From a virus, in the IMG/VR virus record IMGVR_UViG_3300013102_000047, positions 1-40,811 of that record: a stretch of DNA of 40,811 bases. One strand, written 5' to 3'. This document shows, piece by piece, positions 37,727 to 40,811 of the stretch. The notes below the pieces were generated by a model. It saw only the letters and a list, made by a program, of their open reading frames with translations, had not been told where the DNA came from and made no database searches. The position numbers and the translations under genes were made by a program. Numbering within the stretch: the stretch's first letter is position 1; the number at the start of each line of letters is the position of its first letter.

Positions 37727-38638
37727 CTAGGAAGCGAGAGTACGGAGGACGGGGGACAGGGAGAACGAGCCCATGCTGAGGCTGTAGTCATCGAACCGGG
37801 ACCGGGCCGAGGACGTGATGGTGCTGGAATTGATCGCCGTGAACGACGAGTCGGGGGTGATGGAGAGCGAGGCCATGAACTTCACCGGCACGCTGATGCG
37901 CTGGTCGAGGCGGGCGTCGTCGGAGTACGTCCGGCCGGTGAGCCTCGTGACCCGGTCCCGTTCGGTCTGGTTCAGGTCCGAGTAGCGTGTGGTGGACGCG
38001 CCGTCGACGGCCATCATCACATCGCCTTCGACGTACGCACCGAAGGCCGGGCGCGGGATGTCGTGGTCCTCGCGCAGGGGTTCGAGGTCCTTGTTCCAGT
38101 CCCGTTCCATGGCCTCGGTGAGGATGACCCGCATGGCGTTGCGCCGCTTGTGCAGTTCCCTCGCCAGCGTGATCTTCGCGGCGATGACGTCGGCGCTGTC
38201 GCCGGGTTCGGGCATACACCGGGCGGCCCACGGCGCGGCCTTCAGCCACACCGCGACCCGGTACTGGTTGCCGCCGCCGGGCCGCTTCTTCCCGTCGGAG
38301 CGGACGCACCCGGCGAGGATGGCGACGGCGCCGATGTTCATGGTCCCGTAGTATTCGCCGACGACGAAGTGCCCGTCGTCGAGCAGGCCGATGTGGGGCT
38401 GGTAGTTCGGCGAGTTGCGGCTGATGGGTGCGCCGTCGACGAAGTGCCCGTCGGTGGTGACCCGCCAGAATTTACCGGAGCCGGTGTCGTAGCCGTTCTC
38501 CTTGACGGTGACGATGGTGCCGACGAGGCTGTCGCGGACCCGGGGGTACGCTTCCTCCGTGACGTAGAGGCGGTCGGCCTTCAGGGTCATGTCCTGCACG
38601 GGGTCGAGGTAGAACTTCATGTCGCTGGCGGGGATCAT
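37727..38638 (-). CDS. Unrecognised protein, 303 aa
   Basis: The start is ATG 38638, overlapping the preceding stop as ATGA with GAAAGGAACC upstream. The sequence reads KFYLDPVQDMTLKADRLYVTEEAYPRVR, VTVKENGYDTGSGKFWRVTTDGHFVDG and VVGEYYGTMNIGAVAIL. A helical centre has IAAKITLARELHKRRNAMRVIL, and the end is beta-rich (SISVPVKFMASLSITPDSSFTA). It has no visible enzyme motif. It shares the operon with the 449-residue protein 15 bases downstream, so the two may act together. Confidence 0.65.
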   Translation of the reverse strand: MIPASDMKFYLDPVQDMTLKADRLYVTEEAYPRVRDSLVGTIVTVKENGYDTGSGKFWRVTTDGHFVDGAPISRNSPNYQPHIGLLDDGHFVVGEYYGTMNIGAVAILAGCVRSDGKKRPGGGNQYRVAVWLKAAPWAARCMPEPGDSADVIAAKITLARELHKRRNAMRVILTEAMERDWNKDLEPLREDHDIPRPAFGAYVEGDVMMAVDGASTTRYSDLNQTERDRVTRLTGRTYSDDARLDQRISVPVKFMASLSITPDSSFTAINSSTITSSARSRFDDYSLSMGSFSLSPVLRTLAS

Positions 38639-38931
38639 TGCGGGTTCCTTTCTGTACCTGACGACCGGTCGGCAGGCAGGTGCTGGATGGTGATGGCGTA
38701 GAGGCCGATGATGGCCTCGAACTCTTGGACGTCCGGCTGGGCGAACGCCTTCTTTGCGGCGGCAACGTAGGAGTTGACGTCCGCGGGGTCGACCTTGTGC
38801 TCGGCGAGCAGGGTCCGGTAGGTGCGTTCCATGGTGTCGGCCCGGCGGACCTTTACCTTGAACGTCTCCTCTTTTGTGGCGTAGTTGTATTCCCGGACCA
38901 CCCATCGGGGCGGCCGGTTGTTGTCAGTCAT
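38635..38931 (-). CDS. Small protein running through a palindrome copy, 98 aa
   Basis: The protein has 98 residues. It starts MTDNNRPPRWVVREYNYATK and has a helical middle, VNSYVAAAKKAFAQPDVQEFEAI. Its last residues, PADRSSGTERNPQ, are encoded by a palindrome variant and the leader of the next gene. The variant differs from the consensus in one base, so that Ala replaces the Asp expected from DDRSS. The stop overlaps the next ATG. Function unknown. Confidence 0.65.
   Translation of the reverse strand: MTDNNRPPRWVVREYNYATKEETFKVKVRRADTMERTYRTLLAEHKVDPADVNSYVAAAKKAFAQPDVQEFEAIIGLYAITIQHLPADRSSGTERNPQ
38659..38674. promoter_or_regulatory. 16-bp palindrome, one-base variant in coding end
   Basis: TGACGACCGGTCGGCA, one base away from the consensus, read in frame near the C-terminus of 38635-38931 and 20 bases before the start at 38638. 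Confidence 0.8.
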
Positions 38932-38934
38932 GGC

Positions 38935-39120
38935 TTACTCGCCGGGCGGAGTGGCGGCGGGGACGTACTCGTCGAAGAAGCGTTCGAGCGAATCGCCGGG
39001 GCGTTCCGATCCGTTGATGACGAGCGCATCGAAGTGCTCGGCGGCATCGGCCGGGGAGCAGACGGCAACCGCGGCCAGCGTCTCATAGAAGATCGGCGAT
39101 GCGCTGAAGTTACTGGCCAT
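38935..39120 (-). CDS. Hypothetical protein, 61 aa
   Basis: A 61-residue acidic protein, MASNFSASPIFYETLAAVAVC, then PADAAEHFDALVINGSERPGD and an acidic Pro-rich end. The start overlaps the previous gene by 11 bases. It is helical with no cluster of Cys or basic residues. No family was recognised. Confidence 0.55.
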   Translation of the reverse strand: MASNFSASPIFYETLAAVAVCSPADAAEHFDALVINGSERPGDSLERFFDEYVPAATPPGE

Positions 39121-39388
39121 GCGGACGCACCCCCGCCCTCAGTGCGGTGTCGCGGACCTGCTTGGCCAGCGCCTCCGGGTCCAGCCTGCCGGTGTCACCG
39201 TCGAGGAGGGCGACGACGGCACGGGCCAGATGCCCGACGGCGTCGGTCTTTACTTCGGCCGGGACCGTGCGGCTGTCGGCCAGCACGGCGAGCTGGACGA
39301 ACAGGGTGACGATGCGTGTCTCGGCCTCCCCTTGGGGGTGGAGCATGGCGTCGGCGTGCCGCTCCATGTTGCTCTCGGGTTCGGGCAT
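39110..39388 (-). CDS. Hypothetical helical protein, 92 aa
   Basis: ATG 39388 has GAAAGAGAAACG upstream, and the palindrome at 39417 is 28 bases before the start. The sequence MERHADAMLHPQGEAETRIVTLFVQLAVLADS and DAVGHLARAVVALLDGDTG is helical. The C-terminal part is basic. It might be a small antitoxin-like or regulatory bundle, but no direct evidence exists. Confidence 0.6.
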   Translation of the reverse strand: MPEPESNMERHADAMLHPQGEAETRIVTLFVQLAVLADSRTVPAEVKTDAVGHLARAVVALLDGDTGRLDPEALAKQVRDTALRAGVRPHGQ

Positions 39389-39416
39389 TGCGTTTCTCTT
39401 TCCGTTGGTAGCGGGG

Positions 39417-39432
39417 TGACGACCGGTCGTCA
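39417..39432. promoter_or_regulatory. 16-bp palindrome between leftward genes
   Basis: An exact copy, 11 bases after the stop at 39444, with a TTGGTAG leader element (39405-39411) next to it. Confidence 0.9.
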
Positions 39433-39443
39433 GGTCGTCGGGT

Positions 39444-39719
39444 CTAGGTGAACCACGATAAGCATTCGGAACAGAAGCTCGGCGGGTCCGGCAGGGCGGC
39501 CAGCCGGATCGGGAAGTTCCGGCGGGCGCAGTCCACTTCATCATCACGGTCGATGTTGAACTGGGCGGCAATCTCGTCGAGTTCATCCTCGGCGGTGAGG
39601 TCGCCGGGGACGTGCTCGTCGTCAAGCCATGCGTTCCACGGCTCGTCGTCTGTCAGCTTGGAGACGATGTCTCGTTCGCAGAACAGGTCGCCGTGCCATT
39701 GATAGGCGGTGTGTGTCAC
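39444..39719 (-). CDS. Hypothetical acidic protein, 91 aa
   Basis: GTG 39719 with AAGGAGAGAG upstream starts a 91-residue protein; the open frame reaches 39818 but lies over the palindrome and leader. It reads MTHTAYQWHGDLFCERDIVSKL, then WNAWLDDEHVPGDLTAEDELDEIAAQFNIDRDD, ending PPSFCSECLSWFT. A Cys pair at the end and Cys 14 may bind zinc. It is the first gene after the best promoter of the right end. Confidence 0.65.
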   Translation of the reverse strand: MTHTAYQWHGDLFCERDIVSKLTDDEPWNAWLDDEHVPGDLTAEDELDEIAAQFNIDRDDEVDCARRNFPIRLAALPDPPSFCSECLSWFT

Positions 39720-39738
39720 ATGCTCTCTCCTTAGTAGG

Positions 39739-39754
39739 TGACGACCGGTCGTCA
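39739..39754. promoter_or_regulatory. 16-bp palindrome in the 5' leader after a consensus promoter
   Basis: An exact copy, 19 bases before the start at 39719 and about 60 bases downstream of the predicted transcription start, so bound protein could block elongation rather than initiation. Confidence 0.9.
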
Positions 39755-39820
39755 TGCTGTCCGGTCGGCGCGGCGGTTGCCGCGGTGTGTCGCTGGGACG
39801 CAGTGGCCCCGACTCCATCT

Positions 39821-39849
39821 ATGGTAGCACAATGGTCAGACAATGTCAA
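39821..39849 (-). promoter_or_regulatory. Consensus sigma70-type promoter, leftward
   Basis: On the minus strand TTGACA (39849-39844) is followed after exactly 17 bases by TACCAT (39826-39821). An 8-base inverted repeat CACAATGG/CCATTGTG (39828-39835 and 39863-39870) encloses the -35 element. Copy 2 of the 18-bp motif (39830-39847) overlaps the -35 and the spacer. Predicted start near 39814. Confidence 0.75.
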
Positions 39850-39857
39850 ATCGTTGG

Positions 39858-40277
39858 TCAGTCCATTGTGCGGACCATGTGGAGCCGGACGAAATGCTCG
39901 GCCGATTCCCTCCGCTCCGTCAGCGGCGAGTGGTATTTGCCGCACGTGCACCACGACCGCCACATCTCGCGCTTGCCGATGGGCTCTGCCATCTGCTCGG
40001 TCCGGTCGATCATGTGCACCGGCACGGGTGGCTGGGAGTGCGCCTCGTACCACTTCTGGATACGGGGGATGTCGGTCTTGCGGATCGTGTTGTAGACGAC
40101 GTTGGTGATCGTCGTCCGTGACACCTGATACTGCGCGGCGAGGTCGGCTGACGGAATCCCGTCGGCGTACTGGCGCTGGATGTCCTTCATGGCACCGGCC
40201 GAGAGCTTCCGCCTCCGGCCCACCGCGTCGTAGTAGAAGTCCTGCTTCGGTTTCACTGCCACTTTCTTCTTGACCAT
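39858..40277 (-). CDS. HTH DNA-binding protein, candidate regulator
   Basis: The protein has 139 residues from ATG 40277, with AAAGGACC upstream; ATG 40292 lies before that site. After a basic N-terminus (MVKKKVAVKPKQDFYYDAVG) comes a resolvase-type HTH at about 30-66: AMKDIQRQYADGIPSADLAAQYQVSRTTITNVVY. A C-x-C-x3-H group at 110-116 (CTCGKYH) may bind zinc. Palindrome copies lie on both sides (39739 and 40296) and the consensus promoter of the next gene overlaps its end. This makes it the leading candidate to read the palindrome, but no binding is shown. A DNA-invertase-like role is unlikely because no catalytic domain is present. Confidence 0.75.
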   Translation of the reverse strand: MVKKKVAVKPKQDFYYDAVGRRRKLSAGAMKDIQRQYADGIPSADLAAQYQVSRTTITNVVYNTIRKTDIPRIQKWYEAHSQPPVPVHMIDRTEQMAEPIGKREMWRSWCTCGKYHSPLTERRESAEHFVRLHMVRTMD

Positions 40278-40295
40278 GCGAGGTCCTTTCATGCG

Positions 40296-40311
40296 TGACG
40301 ACTGGTCGTCA
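40296..40311. promoter_or_regulatory. 16-bp palindrome variant before the HTH gene
   Basis: TGACGACTGGTCGTCA, the same central variant as at 36279, 18 bases before the HTH gene start, in a position for autoregulation. Confidence 0.88.
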
Positions 40312-40334
40312 GTTGGTTTGCCGGGAAGGCACCA

Positions 40335-40361
40335 CCGCCCACGCCCCTCGAACGTGGACGG
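40335..40361 (-). terminator. Weak hairpin before the HTH gene
   Basis: CCGCCCACG (40335-40343) pairs with CGTGGACGG (40353-40361) with one mismatch. It lies 15 bases after the stop of 40377-40811. No T tract follows, so termination is uncertain. Confidence 0.35.
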
Positions 40362-40376
40362 CGGAACCTCACCGGA

Positions 40377-40811
40377 TCAGGATGCGGCCGCCCGGCACTC
40401 GGCATTCGCGGCCTTCGCCTTCGGGACCAGCGCATCGAACTTCGGGCTGACGACCTCCATGTTCGCGTTGGCCTTCTCCAGCCCTTCCACGTTCAGCCGA
40501 CCGGCGGCCTGCACCGCGTCGTTGAGGTAGCCGATGATGTCCCCGGCGTAGCTGAAGCCCTCAGCGGACAGGTCCAGCGCGGTGAGGCAGGACTGCGGCG
40601 TGACCTCGACCCGCTTCTCGACCTCATGGTTGACGATGCGCTCCGGGCCGGGGACCTGCACCGGGTCGGGCCGGTTCATGGCGCCGAGGCCGAGGCCCAA
40701 CACGAGGGTGGCGACCGGCAGGATCACGACCGGCTTCTTCCACCACGCCTTCGGCTTCGGGCCCGGGGCGAGGGGCTGGGTGTACTGCCAGTCAAGGTTC
40801 TGCTGTGTCAT
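40377..40811 (-). CDS. Membrane-anchored protein, 144 aa
   Basis: The protein has 144 residues. The ATG occupies the last three bases of the window. A Pro/Trp-rich cytoplasmic start (QPLAPGPKPKAWWKKP) is followed by a membrane helix at about 27-44 and an external helical domain with CLTALDLSAEGFSYAGDIIG and a late ECRAAAS. The paired Cys may form a disulfide. Its layout resembles the membrane protein at 22560-22970 (N-terminal anchor, about 140 residues, two external Cys). It may be a surface-exposed early protein; the ribosome site is outside the window. Confidence 0.7.
   Translation of the reverse strand: MTQQNLDWQYTQPLAPGPKPKAWWKKPVVILPVATLVLGLGLGAMNRPDPVQVPGPERIVNHEVEKRVEVTPQSCLTALDLSAEGFSYAGDIIGYLNDAVQAAGRLNVEGLEKANANMEVVSPKFDALVPKAKAANAECRAAAS

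Noticed and set aside
37262-38701. Long plus-strand frame over the right-end leftward genes.
   Set aside because: Low-complexity Val/Gly/Arg/Asp composition and no ribosome site; a mirror frame of the 303- and 449-residue genes.

Overview
The window is a GC-rich (roughly two-thirds G+C by eye), tightly packed segment of a siphovirus genome, most likely a phage of an actinobacterium such as Arthrobacter, Streptomyces or a relative. This rests on the overlapping ATGA/GTGA gene junctions, frequent GTG and TTG starts, an HK97-gp10-like neck protein, a frameshifted tail-chaperone pair, a long tape measure, a Gp37-like tail protein, and a leftward early arm of many small Cys-rich proteins. No integrase, terminase, portal or complete capsid gene is present, so the window is an internal piece of the genome.

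The left arm (1-19288) is transcribed rightward. It holds the 3' end of a gene that is probably the capsid or a decoration gene, then a strong hairpin. A small protein, a tail-type protein fused to a glycerophosphodiester phosphodiesterase (GDPD) domain, and a CHAP-like endolysin with a probable internal start follow. Next come head-tail connector genes, the G/GT chaperones with a GGGAAAA slip site, a 1561-residue tape measure, three minor tail proteins (one of 1804 residues), a small coiled-coil protein and a lysis/membrane cassette. A perfect 13-bp bidirectional terminator at 19312-19355 closes this arm.

The right arm (19359-40811) is transcribed leftward. It carries a RusA-like resolvase, a block of small zinc-ribbon and membrane proteins including a lipoprotein, a Cas4-like nuclease, a RAD52-like annealing protein, dUTPase, an HNH protein, a winged-helix protein, a primase-helicase, a replication-type HTH protein with iteron-like repeats, SSB, several unrecognised proteins, and an HTH regulator candidate with a consensus promoter downstream of it. 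Together these form a phage DNA replication and recombination module.

The most striking signal is a 16-bp perfect palindrome, TGACGACCGGTCGTCA. There are twelve exact and three one-base-variant copies. Eleven lie in or overlap short gaps between consecutive leftward genes, often touching a stop codon and 18-60 bp before the next start. One more overlaps the last stop codon of the leftward arm beside the central terminator, and three lie in frame inside genes, including the rightward tape measure. The pattern resembles the stoperator arrays of some mycobacteriophages but uses a different, fully symmetric sequence. Two copies flank the HTH gene at 39858-40277. Further unusual signals are a gene-poor island (26490-26850) with two related long hairpins, an 18-bp motif shared by the two best promoters, three to four iteron-like repeats at 33663-33740, and a probable leaderless promoter for the annealing protein. 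All functional links between these elements and proteins are inference from sequence alone.
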